Shown one piece after another: positions 11,964 to 21,735 of a stretch of DNA of 64,000 nt. The stretch's first letter is position 1, and each line of letters starts with the position of its first letter. The notes beneath the pieces are model-generated. The model ran no database searches, was not told the origin of the DNA, and saw nothing but the letters and a program-made list of their open reading frames with translations. The DNA is from Allacma fusca (taxonomy: Eukaryota > Arthropoda > Collembola > Symphypleona > Sminthuridae), in the NCBI GenBank assembly GCA_947179485.1, contig CAMXBY010000005.1, positions 372,001 through 436,000 on the forward strand, given 5' to 3'. The translations under genes were made by a program, and so were the position numbers.

Positions 11964-12850
11964 CAGAGATGCGCAGCCTTCGAAGGCCAGCCTTCCAAGA
12001 AGGCTTCCTTGAAGGCGGAAAGGTAACTTTCTTAACATTGCAGAAGGAATGGAAGGATGGGAATACTTTTTTCTGAAGGCTGAAGGAAGCCTTCACAAAA
12101 ACTAGGAGTGAAGGATTGTGAAGTGAGCAGGGCTGGATATCGGAATTCGAATTGCATATTGCCCCGAAAACTTTGACCCTCGTTTGTATTCAAATGGTCA
12201 TTTTCCATGAGTAATTGTGACCATGGCAAAATAGATCACTGATAGTAGAATCGGAATCCAAAAAGAATTTTTGAATTCCGATGCTCACAATAGCTGTAAA
12301 TCGGGTTTTTAAAAAAGAATTCGAATCGGAATTGGTATTCAAAATATCCTCTCCAAAATTGAAAGTTTGTCTCATGAATACCTAGCGTTGTGTCAAATCT
12401 TTCCGTCGTATCTCAATAATTACAAAAGTATCGGTATTCAGGCCCGTGACAGCCCTGGAAGGAAGGGTTCCTAAATATTAGCCTTCTAAGGCCGTAAAGG
12501 CTTCCAGATACACGAAATATCTATAAAGTGAAAGCACAGCATATGCAACGACGTTTTGCTGCTAGCTCAACAATATATCCAATTCGTGAATTCACAGCTG
12601 ATAATGTGTGCTCGCTCTCTTTACTGCAATGAATACTGCCGGTGCAAAACGTTTTTAAGCGGGTTGTAGTTTAAAATTGAAGGAAAGCTATTTTTAGAAG
12701 AAGGCTGAATGCAAAAATGAGCATATGTAATTTGGGAGTAAGGGTGAAGGAAGACATTTTTTAGAGGGCTTCATTCCACGACATGTTAAAGGGAAAATTT
12801 CTACTGAATTTTCGCCTTCGAAGGAAGGCTATTTTCTTTGCGCATCTCTG
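11964..12850. mobile_element. hAT-like miniature element, AAGGCCTTCC type (outer)
   Basis: Termini CAGAGATGCGCA and TGCGCATCTCTG (perfect 12 bp) with the 8-bp target duplication CTTTAGTG (11956-11963 and 12851-12858). The interior is rich in GAAGGCTTCC/AAGGAAGG motifs. It hosts another element at 12128-12457. A truncated, reverse-oriented copy of the whole nest lies at 31669-32226. Confidence 0.92.
12128..12457. mobile_element. hAT-like miniature element, GAATTCG type (inner)
   Basis: Termini CAGGGCTG and CAGCCCTG. Flanking octamers are GAAGTGAG and GAAGGAAG; the sister copy at 31735-32072 has perfect CTTCCTTC on both sides (the complement of GAAGGAAG), so the left octamer here has mutated. 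The interior carries GGATATCGGAATTCGAATT-like motifs, as does the element at 16611-17526. Confidence 0.82.
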
Positions 12851-13838
12851 CTTTAGTGTAGATTGCATCTAGTCCATTTTGCTTATTCTGCGAGGATATT
12901 GTTGTCGCATAATATTTTATGACGGTCCCAACAGCTTACTACTTTAATCATGTCTTATTGTGCAGTCAAAAAAGTAATCTCATAAAACGGTTTATACTTA
13001 AATCCTATCGTGCTGCCAGCCCCTGCCAGCGAATTTAAAGAATCGGGAAAAATGAGATTCTCGTAACCCTTTCGGATTTGGAATGTATTGGAAATGTTCT
13101 CCGTCGCTTGATATATGTAGGTATATTTTTTGACGGTAACAATACCTTACTACTTTAATTAAGTCCCGTTGTGCAGTAAAAAAAGTACTCTCCGCAATCG
13201 TCCCAATACCATACTACTCTAATCTAGTCGTATTATTTTTTCAAAAAAGAACCCCCGAAATCGGGTTGTTGTAGAATTTTATGGTCGTGCCAGCCCGCAA
13301 TCCTCCCGAATTTTGCAAATGAATTCACTGTTTCTCCGAGAAAGAGTTTTTCATTTCGAGCCTTCATTTATTGAAGTATTTTAGATGTGATATCTTAATA
13401 TTGGTTTAACCAAGTCGTTTTTTGTAGTCAAATGCTCTTTTACTTACACTGGATTCAAGTCGAATCGGACGGGGACAGTACAGTATGTCCGGGAGGGCAA
13501 AATTATTTGTGCAGTGGGACCATTCCATTTAAAGAATGTGGATAACTCCAGCTATAAAATTAAAAGTTTTAAAGTTGTCACTTTAATGGTACTCTTTGAG
13601 AATGATGGGACAATTTTGGGACTCAAATATTGTCCCTGTGTTATTTCGGGATGGTATCTGAAGCTAGAAAATAGACTCTACCCCTATCAGTTCTATAGAA
13701 CTTGTATACAAGTACTTATGTATACGGTTGAAGGAAATATTTTCGTAATCAGATTTTTATTCTGCCTCATTGGGTATACTTATGTATGTAATATTTAAGG
13801 AAAATGGTCTACTTTGCCGATAAGAATGCATCTAGATC

Positions 13839-14871
13839 CATAGATGCACACCCTCATGAGGGATGAGGGCAACGCTCACGCTCACCTTCATGAGGACTAC
13901 GATGTAATCACTGTTTGAGGGTGAGCGCTTGCAAATTTTTGATGCTCTCATTGAAAGGAGCGTGAGGGCAGCAGGTACTCATATTGTAATCGCGAAGTGA
14001 GGGTGAGTGGGATTTATCGCACTCACGATACGGTAGCACACGTAAAAAAATATATAGAATAATGCCATCTTGCGTTGTGGTTATACTTATCTATGCAGCT
14101 TTTTGCTTCGATATAAAGTAAAATACCAGCTGAATATTATTATCAGTGTGCATTTAAATTCAGTTCTACGAGTTTCAATCTCCATCTTGCACGTCTTTAC
14201 AAAAATCAGCTCGCATTACATCCAGAAGATGCACGAATGAGTAATAATGGGCTAGATGTATTTGTAAATTCTGAACGTAATACGGAATGCTGCACAGAAA
14301 GTTCATTAAATAACTGGGAGTTAAATTTAAAAAATGAAACACCCAAGAAGCGTCCATTCTTCCAAGTCCCAGCCGAAATTTAAAACAATTATCAATATGA
14401 AGGATAATTTATGCTATAGTAAAAGAATAGTAAAAGCGAACCAATACATAATGATGCATACATAATATCGTATTTCTCAATTTTTCAATTAACGTGCACT
14501 AAAATCCCCTTTTTCTGCAATAAAAATATTCGACTACAGCAACAATAATATTCAATGTATGCATTTTTCTGTCGGATTGTATGTGGATACGCTGACTGAC
14601 TGAAGTCTAGTATTAAAAGGTGAAATTTATAAACGTAAACGGATAATTTCAAAACAATAATATACAACTGAACTATATAGTAAACGTAAATTAAATGAGC
14701 GCACTCATGAGCGCGAGGGTGAGCGCATAAATTATTTTTGGTGCACTCATGAGTGTGAGGGCGATTACAATATGTATACAAAATTGTGAGGCAGCGTGAG
14801 GGCGAGCGAGCGGTGCATCACGGACAATGAGCGTGAGGTGAGGGTGAGCGAAAATAAAATGTGCATCTATG
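13839..14871. mobile_element. hAT-like miniature element, GAGGGTGAGCG type
   Basis: Termini CATAGATGCACA and TGTGCATCTATG (perfect 12 bp). Perfect 8-bp target duplication TCTAGATC (13831-13838 and 14872-14879). Both ends are filled with CTCATGAGGGTGAGCG motifs. A plus-strand stretch in the centre (14117-14382) is open for 88 codons without an early ATG. It contains a C-x-NLHLARLY pattern that faintly recalls a BED finger of a hAT transposase; this is weak. Confidence 0.88.
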
Positions 14872-15185
14872 TCTAGATCATTGTGCTTTTCTGGAGGTTA
14901 ATCTCATCACATAAAATTTGTTGGCAGACCAATAGTTTATTACTTAAATTATCTTACGTTGTTGTGAAAATGTGAAAAAAGTATCCTCCGAAATAGGATT
15001 GTAGTTAAATAGTATTGTCGTTCCAGCCGTAAATTTTACCTGGCCGAGCATCGGGACAAGGATATCCGATAGTATTGGAAATTAAAAGTGAAAAGGGGAT
15101 TAGTTGGGCGTTAGTATGTGGAGAGTGATTGGTGGAAGTGCCTTTTGTGGAGCATATTTGTTGACATTAATTTTGTACTGTTGTG

Positions 15186-15907
15186 ATGTTTGAAAGGTTG
15201 TCCTTGGAGTGTATTGGATCTCATTTGAGAATGTCGGACTCGGAAAAGAAGAGAATGAAAACTCAATTTGAAATCACCCCAGAGGAGGATCTAAACTTTG
15301 GCCTGAAGTTCCAAGTGCATTTTCAAAAGCAAAATGAAAGTTTATCCAACGTGGTTGATGAAGTTCCTGGTAAGCTTTTTATAATCATTTCAGGAATTAG
15401 GTTTCTCAGTTTTTTCATTTGTAAAGTAATTCAATGTGCTGAGTCTGGATTTTTATTTCGGTTTAAACAGAGTCGGCGAAAATCTTGTTCCGAGAATAAA
15501 AACCCTCACCGAAAAATGGAATTCATATTCGAAAATTGAAAATCCAAAGCGAGTTGAACCCTGATTCCGACTCGGAGTACATCCTGCTTCCACTACACTC
15601 CAAGATAATGAAGGAAATAGCGTCGGATTTAATTTCTGTTAAATTAATTCCTATTTGTGTCTACGGTCCGACTGGAGTTGGCAAATCGACTTTCATCAAG
15701 CTAATAGCATCATGTTTCAAGCGACACAAATACCCGGATATTATTTACGTCCAGTTGAGTGACCAAATAGACTCCAGGCTGCTATTAGGATCGTATCATT
15801 ATACAGACCTGGCAGGGCAGTTCGTGTGGAAACCTGGTTGTTTGACGAAAGCAGTTCTTAATGGGCATTGGATTGTGTTGGAGGATTTAGACTCGGCTTC
15901 AGCAGAT
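15186..15907 (+). pseudogene. Midasin (MDN1/Rea1) AAA1-domain fragment, broken
   Basis: Midasin is the giant AAA+ ATPase that remodels pre-60S ribosomes. From 15536 the frame reads a P-loop (YGPTGVGKST, 15662-15691), then VQLSDQIDSRLLLGSYHYTD, then FVWKPGCLTKAVLNGHWI and a Walker B-like VLEDLD (to about 15891), in the order of midasin's first AAA domain. An upstream frame (15186-15369) joins through a plausible 101-bp GT-AG intron (15370-15470), but the joined frame then meets TAA at 15497. The frame stops again at 15908, where a hAT-like element begins. With both insertions removed it continues at 17527 as VLTLFDG for about ten codons, then stops. The ~5000-residue remainder is absent, so this is a gene fragment, not a functional midasin gene. 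Confidence 0.8.
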
Positions 15908-16594
15908 TAGTGCATCGCATGGGTTCAGGTCGCACCCGGGTATTTGGGTTCAGGTCCAGGTTCAGGTTCAGTATGGGTGCATGTATTTTGGACCCAATAA
16001 TTGTGGGTCCTTTCTGGGTGCAATATTTTTTACCCGTGAAATTGGGTACAGGTTCAGGTTCAGGACCAGGTACAGAGAAAAACCCGTTTTGATTTTACCT
16101 GTCAGGACCAGGTGTAACACATGAAAGACCTGAACCTGATCACAAAAGACCTGAAATGTTTGGGTTCATTAATTGAAAGTTAAAGGCCGGAGAATTTCAA
16201 GCTTCCAAGATGATTTCCATTGCAAAAGCAATGACAGGGTGTCCCAGGAACCAGAGAACTTGCATTCTTATTAATTTTAAATATATTTTGTAATATTTGT
16301 ACTTTTAATACTAGATAACATTTTTAAAAAGTTCGGATTCTCAAGTACCCAAACATGTTCAGGTCCGGTTCAAAAATACCCGGGTTCAGGTTGTCTTTTG
16401 GGTACTTTTTCGGGTTCAGGTACTAATCAGGTGCGGGTACTACAAAAATGCAATTGGGTCACGTTCAGGATCGAAATATTTTAACCTGTTAAATGGGTAC
16501 ATTTTCAGGTACAGGTTCACATTTTTGAGGTACCCAAAGTTTGGGTCCAGGTTCAGGTTCAGGTTCGACTGTTTTGAACCCATGCGATGCACTA
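15908..16594 (+). mobile_element. hAT-like miniature element, GGGTTCAGG type
   Basis: Perfect 20-bp terminal inverted repeat TAGTGCATCGCATGGGTTCA. Perfect 8-bp target duplication CAGCAGAT (15900-15907 and 16595-16602), which is coding sequence of the midasin fragment. The interior repeats GGGTTCAGGTTCAGG/TGGGTAC on both sides of a ~150-bp unique core. TAGTG fits the hAT YARNG terminal pattern. A reverse-oriented copy lies at 1-629. Confidence 0.95.
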
Positions 16595-16610
16595 CAGCAG
16601 ATGTATTAAC

Positions 16611-17526
16611 CAGGGACGGGATATCGGAAAAATACGGATTTAAATGTGGATTCGAATACTTTCTAATTTCGATTTCAATTTCAATTATTTTTTAAAATAC
16701 TTACAAATTTGAATTCCGATACGGATTCCAATATATTTGAATACTTCCTGAATTTGGATTCCGATTCAAATACTTTTCGGATATTCTTACAAAAAATGGG
16801 AATTTATTCAAAAGAATAATTTAATCGCAAAAATATAAGCAATACATAACACATTAAGTTTTTTCAAGGCAAAATTACCACGCAAATCATTTATTATAAA
16901 CTTGAGCACAGAAAACACACACTCAGCTGAAATTTGAGTAACTCGAAAAGCAAGGAGTGATCCCATAACAATTCTAAAAAATTGGAGTAATTTGTTAACA
17001 TGTCTAACTACTTTTCGTATAAGTTCCTTCTAACAGTATTTGTAAATCGATTTGTTTGATAACACATCGTAATTAGAATGTACTTGAGAGCAAGATTTAA
17101 GAAGTGAGAAACTTGATTAACTTATTGTTAATAGTGGTTAACAGTCCTGTAAGACCGAAACTATGCAGCTATCTCATCCTGTTTGCAGGAATTTTTACAA
17201 AAACGGGCTTCAACTCACTGTCCATTAACATGCATACACTTTTCGTTTACCAACCGTTCGGAACTTCGCTTTCAAAAAACGCTTCCTATGAACTTTTTCT
17301 CGCACGTGGCAATATAAAACCCAATGAAATCGATACTTTATTGGAATCGGAATTCATAAAAAATATTCGAATACCGATTCGAATACCCTTGTTTTTATTC
17401 GAATCCGATTTTGAATACAAATACCTCTGAGACTATTTTTCCGATTCCAATATCGATTCGGATACCCGAACTTTTTGAATATAATTCCGATTCGAATTCC
17501 GATTCGAATTCGAATTCCCGTCCCTG
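16611..17526 (-). mobile_element. hAT-like element retaining transposase remnant
   Basis: Termini CAGGGACGGGA and TCCCGTCCCTG (perfect 11 bp). Perfect 8-bp target duplication GTATTAAC (16603-16610 and 17527-17534), directly abutting the target duplication of the preceding element. Both flanks are GAATTCGAATACCGATTCG-type repeats. On the minus strand (about 17010-16820) the core reads ISAECVFSVLKFIINDLRGN with hydrophobic residues before it. This is the hAT dimerisation signature (SAxSERVFSxxxxxxxxxRxxL). It is therefore a deletion derivative of a hAT transposon. Farther minus-strand coding traces up to about 17330 contain stops. Confidence 0.92.
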
Positions 17527-17616
17527 GTATTAACTCTGTTTGATGGAATTCAATTTAGTTGAAATCTTATATGAATATTTTAATAAAATAATTCTTATTT
17601 TACAGAAATTTTGAAC

Positions 17617-18263
17617 ATGGCGAATCGAGATAATCAAGTCAAAGCTAGTTCAAAGCGTTTCAGATGGGCTCTTGACTATACACCCAAAAGTAGGCCAAGA
17701 GACATCGTAAATCCTCCAGGCTATAATTCTAGTGTGTCATTTCATCATACCGAAACGACTCGGGAAGTTGATCCAAACTTAATTGTGAAACGTTCCTGGG
17801 ACTTTGCCCTTGGTCCTATGAAGCAGGTATGATTCTAAAGGATAAAAACGTGTAGTGGGGAAACTGGTACGGAAACTGAAGTTGTATTCAATGTTTTTAA
17901 TAAACCACGTTTCCAGGTTTCAATGAATTTGTTTTTGATGTACATGGCTGGGAATTCTATCTCAATTTCAATTCAATCTCTCTTTCCTATAATGATGGTG
18001 GGGATGCTGTTTATACAACCGATCAAAGCTATGTTGTCAATAGCTTCCGCTTTTAAAATGATCGAAGGAAGCATGGTAAATAGGAAGGAAGTCATCATTT
18101 GGTTCAGAAGTTAGTTTTCTGCTTAGGAAAAGTCAACTTGGGAGTGGCGTTGTACAAATGTCAGTCCATGGGCTTGCTCCCTAGACACGCGTCAGGTTGG
18201 TTGGCTTTTGTGGAGCCACAGGAGCGGATGGAATTTTACGGGGGTAGTCTTTCGTTGTTTTAG
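17617..18263 (+). CDS. EMC4: EMC4, ER membrane protein complex subunit 4, frame interrupted
   Basis: EMC4 (TMEM85) is a subunit of the ER membrane insertase that inserts tail-anchored and multipass proteins. Exon 1 (17617-17826, 70 codons) contains FRWALDY and [15 protein letters not shown] 90-bp GT-AG intron follows (17827-17916). Exon 2 reads [34 protein letters not shown] and FKMIEG, then in another frame [37 protein letters not shown] and VEPQERMEF to TAG at 18263. Two oddities: an in-frame 15-nt insertion before FPIMM, and a 20-nt insertion (18064-18083, flanked by direct repeats GAAGGAAG) that shifts the frame and truncates the protein at 18114 (about 135 residues). Without the 20 nt the product would be 178 residues, close to the usual ~180. 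Splice sites and the rest look sound, so it is either a recently broken gene, an inactive allele or an assembly artefact. AATAAA occurs downstream at about 18362 and 18398. Confidence 0.88.
18064..18091 (+). repeat. Frameshifting direct duplication inside EMC4 exon 2
   Basis: GAAGGAAG occurs at 18064-18071 and again at 18084-18091, 20 bp apart, separated by CATGGTAAATAG. Removing one repeat plus the spacer restores [16 protein letters not shown], which fits the family. The filler-plus-duplication pattern suggests error-prone break repair or a transposon footprint. Confidence 0.75.
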
Positions 18264-18729
18264 TACCAGGGTTTGATACATTTTTAGGTTTTTGATGCCT
18301 GTATTTTTACGACAGTATTTCAAGAACAAGAAAATTCGAAGGTTGTTTAGGCATTAATCAAAATAAAAAAAGCTTGTAAAACCGGGCAGTGTTTCAGAAT
18401 AAACTATTATCCTTGATCTTTATTATAATTTACAAATAATTAATTTTTACTTTATTACCAGCCTTCCAGCCAGAAATTATAGCCATGCATTTATACAGAT
18501 AGTAAGAGTAGTACTTATTTCTATTGATGAACAATTGACAGCAATCGTTATAGAATGCTAAGTTAAATGGTTCTGGATGGGGAACCATATGGATTGTGGA
18601 TTTCCAAGTTCAAGTATCTACATGCACACAATTCTATCTATATATTTACTCTATTTGCATAAGTGTACTATTATTTCTGTTTTATAGTAGAACATTCAGA
18701 AAAAATACAGTCTAATCATCTCTGTATTG

Positions 18730-19170
18730 TATAGTATTGGTCTTCACTTTCAGTTGCAATTGACTCATTGTCAGCGCGCTCACAGTCAGTTTCACTATCA
18801 CTTTTGAGTCATTTTTGATACAGTTTCATTCCCTCCTCCCGATTTCCCAGGTCCGATCCCATAGCTCTGTTGTATACGCGAACATCCTGGAATTGAACAA
18901 ATGCTAATAATGATATGTCTGACTTAAATCCTGGAAATTCTTCTGATGTACATAATTAGTATTAAACATTTCAATATCCACGAATAAAATAAAAAACTTG
19001 TCTATAAGTCTCACTCCGATTTCCCTGAAAATATCCGGACTACTTTTTGAATTCCCGGTATTCTTTCCCACACTCGGCGTGACTCATTGGAATGCACATG
19101 CATGGGACACATTATTATTCTGTTCCTCTTCAAAATCCTTCCGAGACACAAGTCGATCTCCTTTTTTATT
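18730..19170 (-). other. Possible exons of an unrecognised gene, minus strand
   Basis: On the minus strand, 19165-18985 reads MNKKGDRLVSRKDFEEEQ, then one TGA, then SKSSPDIFREIGVRLIDK. After a good acceptor (TTCAATTCCAG, ending about 18893) comes DVRVYNRAMGSDLGNREEG followed, past one stop, by an acidic Ser/Glu/Asp stretch. The composition looks coding, but there are two in-frame stops and I recognise no family. It could be a decayed gene convergent with EMC4. Confidence 0.25.
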
Positions 19171-19244
19171 CATTACGGTAAGTTGGGAATAATTCTAGAC
19201 AATTAGAAAATTGAATATTTAGGAAATTTAGCTTGTCGTTTATC

Positions 19245-19450
19245 TCAAAACCATACAAAAGGCATACCAAAGTTACTTTTGACCCCCCTTGGAAAAATCG
19301 GAAAATTTTGACCCTCCGGCCATGCCTCAGGCCGGGCAGGTGGGTCAAAATCAATCCCATGACCTTGTGCGTTAAAGTTATGTGGAATAAAGTAGGCTAA
19401 ACGGTAGTTTGAAAATTTGTAAAGCCAAAAAACATGAAATTCATTCAAAA
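19245..19450. repeat. Dispersed repeat with GC-rich hairpin, copy 1
   Basis: Shares with 50755-50965 the order GGCATACxAAxGTTACTTTTGACCCCC, a GC-rich hairpin (CCCTCCGGCC...GGCCGG), GTTAAAGTTAT, and AATAAAGTAGxCTA. Non-coding dispersed family, type unknown. Confidence 0.7.
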
Positions 19451-19459
19451 TATGGCAGG

Positions 19460-20040
19460 AATTACAAATAACTTATTTTAAAAGAAGAAAAAAAATTTCA
19501 GAGGCATATAATTATTGCATGAGAAATGCATAGTAAGCAACAGCACAAGTACAGCACAAGTAAAATAAAATTAATCCGTAATTAATAATCAATGTAATAT
19601 ATTAACTGCATACGTAAGCATAGCCAGTTCTTATCTCCGTCCGAGAGTTCCAATTTTCCAATCTTCATCTCACAGCTTATTATTATGTATTAATGTACGT
19701 TTATTATTGTTATTTTACTACTTAAATTCGAACTACTTACGTAGTTACTTACGTAGCGCTGGTAGTAAATGTGTGCTAGCAATTAACAGAACCCATATAA
19801 ACTAAAACAACTAATAATACATTTACTGTCAAAATTCAAGCATATAACTTATAAGTACTACAAAGCAAATCAGTTAAGAGAATAATAATGATAAGCACAT
19901 GGTATGTCAGCACATGGTATGTCAGCACATTAAATATCATTGCTAATACCGAAACTACCCCAATGAACGAAAACAATCATAGTAAATACATACATACAAA
20001 CCATGTAAAATTATTCAATTACTTAACACAATGAACACAA
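19460..20040. other. No recognisable gene
   Basis: AT-rich sequence with short direct repeats such as AGCACATGGTATGTC (about 19896-19925). No frame or RNA structure that I can support. Confidence 0.4.
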
Positions 20041-20050
20041 TATTATTAAA

Positions 20051-20370
20051 CTGATCGATAGGTATTCCTCCATACAAGTACCACAAGTTGTACTGTAAGT
20101 CCGTCGGGCAGTTGTCAGCAAGAGACATTCAGGTGATGTAGGCGAGCAGGTACAGTGGCTGTAGCTGGTCCTTGTCAGTATGCCCATAAGCGCATGCTGA
20201 CAAGGAGCAGGTACAGCCACTGTACCACTCCAGTTGAAGTATAGGTGACACAATTTGTAGGACTTGATCTGCAATTGGTCTGGGGTCAGCCCGCAACTGA
20301 TCGATAGGTATTCCTCCTTACAAGTACCACAAGTTGTCAGCAAGAGCTATTCCGGTGATGTAGGCGAGCA
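20051..20370 (-). pseudogene. Piwi-clade Argonaute, PIWI-domain C-terminus, rearranged
   Basis: Piwi proteins bind piRNAs and silence transposons in the germline. On the minus strand 20295-20191 encodes [20 protein letters not shown] followed by [15 protein letters not shown]. This matches the conserved end of Piwi proteins (YKLCHxYYNWxGTxxVPAPCQYAHKLA). The extreme C-terminus ([14 protein letters not shown]) is present twice in direct orientation: 20370-20297, ending with a stop after LWYL, and 20148-20051, with a 21-bp insertion and the stop lost. Between them a 34-bp segment encoding [10 protein letters not shown] is inverted on itself. The order of the parts is scrambled, so it cannot encode Piwi. 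Confidence 0.82.
20147..20226. repeat. Short hairpin in the PIWI C-terminal segment
   Basis: Inverted arms 20147-20182 and 20193-20226 match at 31 of about 34 positions around a 10-bp loop. The arms are the codons for [10 protein letters not shown] and their reverse complement. Confidence 0.85.
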
Positions 20371-20405
20371 ATAATCCATATTGCTGCATATTGATGCATA
20401 TTGCT

Positions 20406-20687
20406 CCTTATTGGTTATCGTGATTCCCCAATTCTCCTTGAAATAGTCGGCATAGCTTATAAACTTTTCGTCTGATACAAAATAATTGTAACAGGCACTT
20501 CACAACAAGAGAGTGGAAGAAGCGTTGAAGGATTCGATTATAATTACGCACTATAATCGGAAGACGTATCGAGTTGATGCCATCGATTTCGCAGTGTGCC
20601 CTGCGAACAAATTCCAAAAAGACGAGAAGTTTATAAGCTATGCCGAATATTTCAAGGAGAATTGGTGAATCACGATAACCAATAAGG
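20406..20687. repeat. Inverted repeat of Piwi PAZ coding sequence
   Basis: Arms 20406-20472 and 20621-20687 are reverse complements with three mismatches in 67 positions, around a 148-bp spacer. Each arm, on its own strand, encodes the same PAZ segment: DEKFISYADYFKENWGITIT on the minus strand at the left, and the same with E for D and a stop (TGA) in place of GGG at the right. A transcript through this locus would form a long near-perfect stem. Confidence 0.9.
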
Positions 20688-20718
20688 AATGTTAGTGTCA
20701 AAACCCCTTTCCCGATGA
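20492..20718 (+). pseudogene. Piwi-clade Argonaute, PAZ-domain fragment
   Basis: The plus strand encodes QALHNKRVEEALKDSIIITH, YNRKTYRVDAIDF and FISYAEYFKENW. This is the C-terminal half of a Piwi PAZ domain (family pattern IVLTxYNNKTYRVDDIDW...SYxEYYxxxY). TGA at 20666 interrupts it. After AATAAG a shifted frame gives MLVSKPLSR, which resembles the QPLLVSxPK linker that follows PAZ, and stops at 20716. It lies head-to-tail with the minus-strand PIWI pieces at 20051-20370, so this locus is a jumble of pieces from one Piwi-like gene. Confidence 0.82.
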
Positions 20719-21386
20719 CCGAGCTTCCGTCGTCGCTCTCTGATTCTGGATATGCAAAAAAAAACCAAACCCAATTCTATGTGTCAAAGCTATGGAGCTT
20801 ATATATACAATGGATCATAATAACAATATTATATTATGGATATACTTTCCTATCTGGTAGACGGCACCAATTACATACCTGGTATTATTATGCTGGTTCA
20901 CACAACATCAAGATCCGTTTCTACTACCAGGAAAAATACCTGGTACATTACATTTGTACCAGACACTTACTGAACCAGGAATATAGTTGGTTGTGTGTTA
21001 TTGTTGACTGTGATCATTCCCGTAGGGGAAACCAGGTATATTTTCACTCCTCCTCGAGTGGGTGTTATAATTAATGGCTGGATTAAATACGCGGATCTCC
21101 TTTACCAACGTTTTTTTCGAAAACAACGTCTCACAATTAGTTTTGTGGTTACTTGTGATAGATCTCACCCCTCTAAATGAACTCGGTGTTTCATCATGTT
21201 CCCCCGTTTTAGCTAATACAAGATAATACTAAATATGTATTTATACTTCATTTTGTGAAATTTTTTTAATATTTCTCAAATGATTCCTTGATAAATTAGT
21301 CAAAGTAGCTGCTCAATGTTTTCCTCAAATTACAATTTAGAAGTCGGGACGCTGATACCTCTGAAAAAAATTAACTAAAGGCCAGG

Positions 21387-21735
21387 GATGTGGAATATTT
21401 TGAGATATTGTATTTGAAATAGTACTTGAAATGCATTCCGTATTTTGTGTTTAGTATTTTTCAAGTCGTAAATTTTTTTAAGGTATTTTGCATTTGGCAT
21501 TTTGTAAGTACTACTGTATACTTCCTAGTGTATTTTCTATTTCGTATACCCTAGTTGTGAGTGCAAAAAACTGCACTCAGCCTCTGCCTCTTGAGTGTAC
21601 ATAATTTGAATGATCACTCTACCTCATTACTGTGAGCGCAGAAATTTCAAATCGGAACTCGCACTCAATTTGAGTGCGTTGAGTGCAAGGCTGAGTGCGA
21701 GGCATGCACTCAATGAGTGCGAGTGCGCCCAGGTA
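21387..21735. repeat. Fragments of two simple-motif elements
   Basis: 21387-21545 starts CAGGGATGTGGAATATTTTG and carries GTATTTTGTGTTTAGTATTTT motifs, like the end of the element at 2548-2969. From 21550 to 21735 the motif changes to GAGTGCG/GCACTCA iterations. I could not find a matching terminal repeat or target duplication for either, so both are probably truncated. Confidence 0.5.

Larger units (their letters stand above)
7860..15060. repeat. Dispersed repeat backbone carrying nested miniature elements
   Basis: Irregular repeated copies of one sequence family. Recurring blocks are GCATCTAGACCATTTTGCTT (about 10224, 10700, 12865, and 13825/14872), GACGGTCCCAATACCTTACTAC-like text (about 9355, 10760, 12915, 13205), GTACTCTCCGAxATC, and GGGACTCAAATATTGTCCC-like text (10400, 13615). 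Reverse-orientation pieces occur at 54000-54330 and 54960-55430. No long coding frame. Most elements listed between 8293 and 14871 are inserted into this family, so it is older than they are. Confidence 0.7.

Noticed and set aside
18076..18126. A 51-bp intron (GTAAAT...CTTAG) explaining the EMC4 frame break
   Set aside because: Splicing there leaves the wrong frame for [13 protein letters not shown] and removes the conserved HHLVQKLVF segment; a 20-bp insertion explains the data better.
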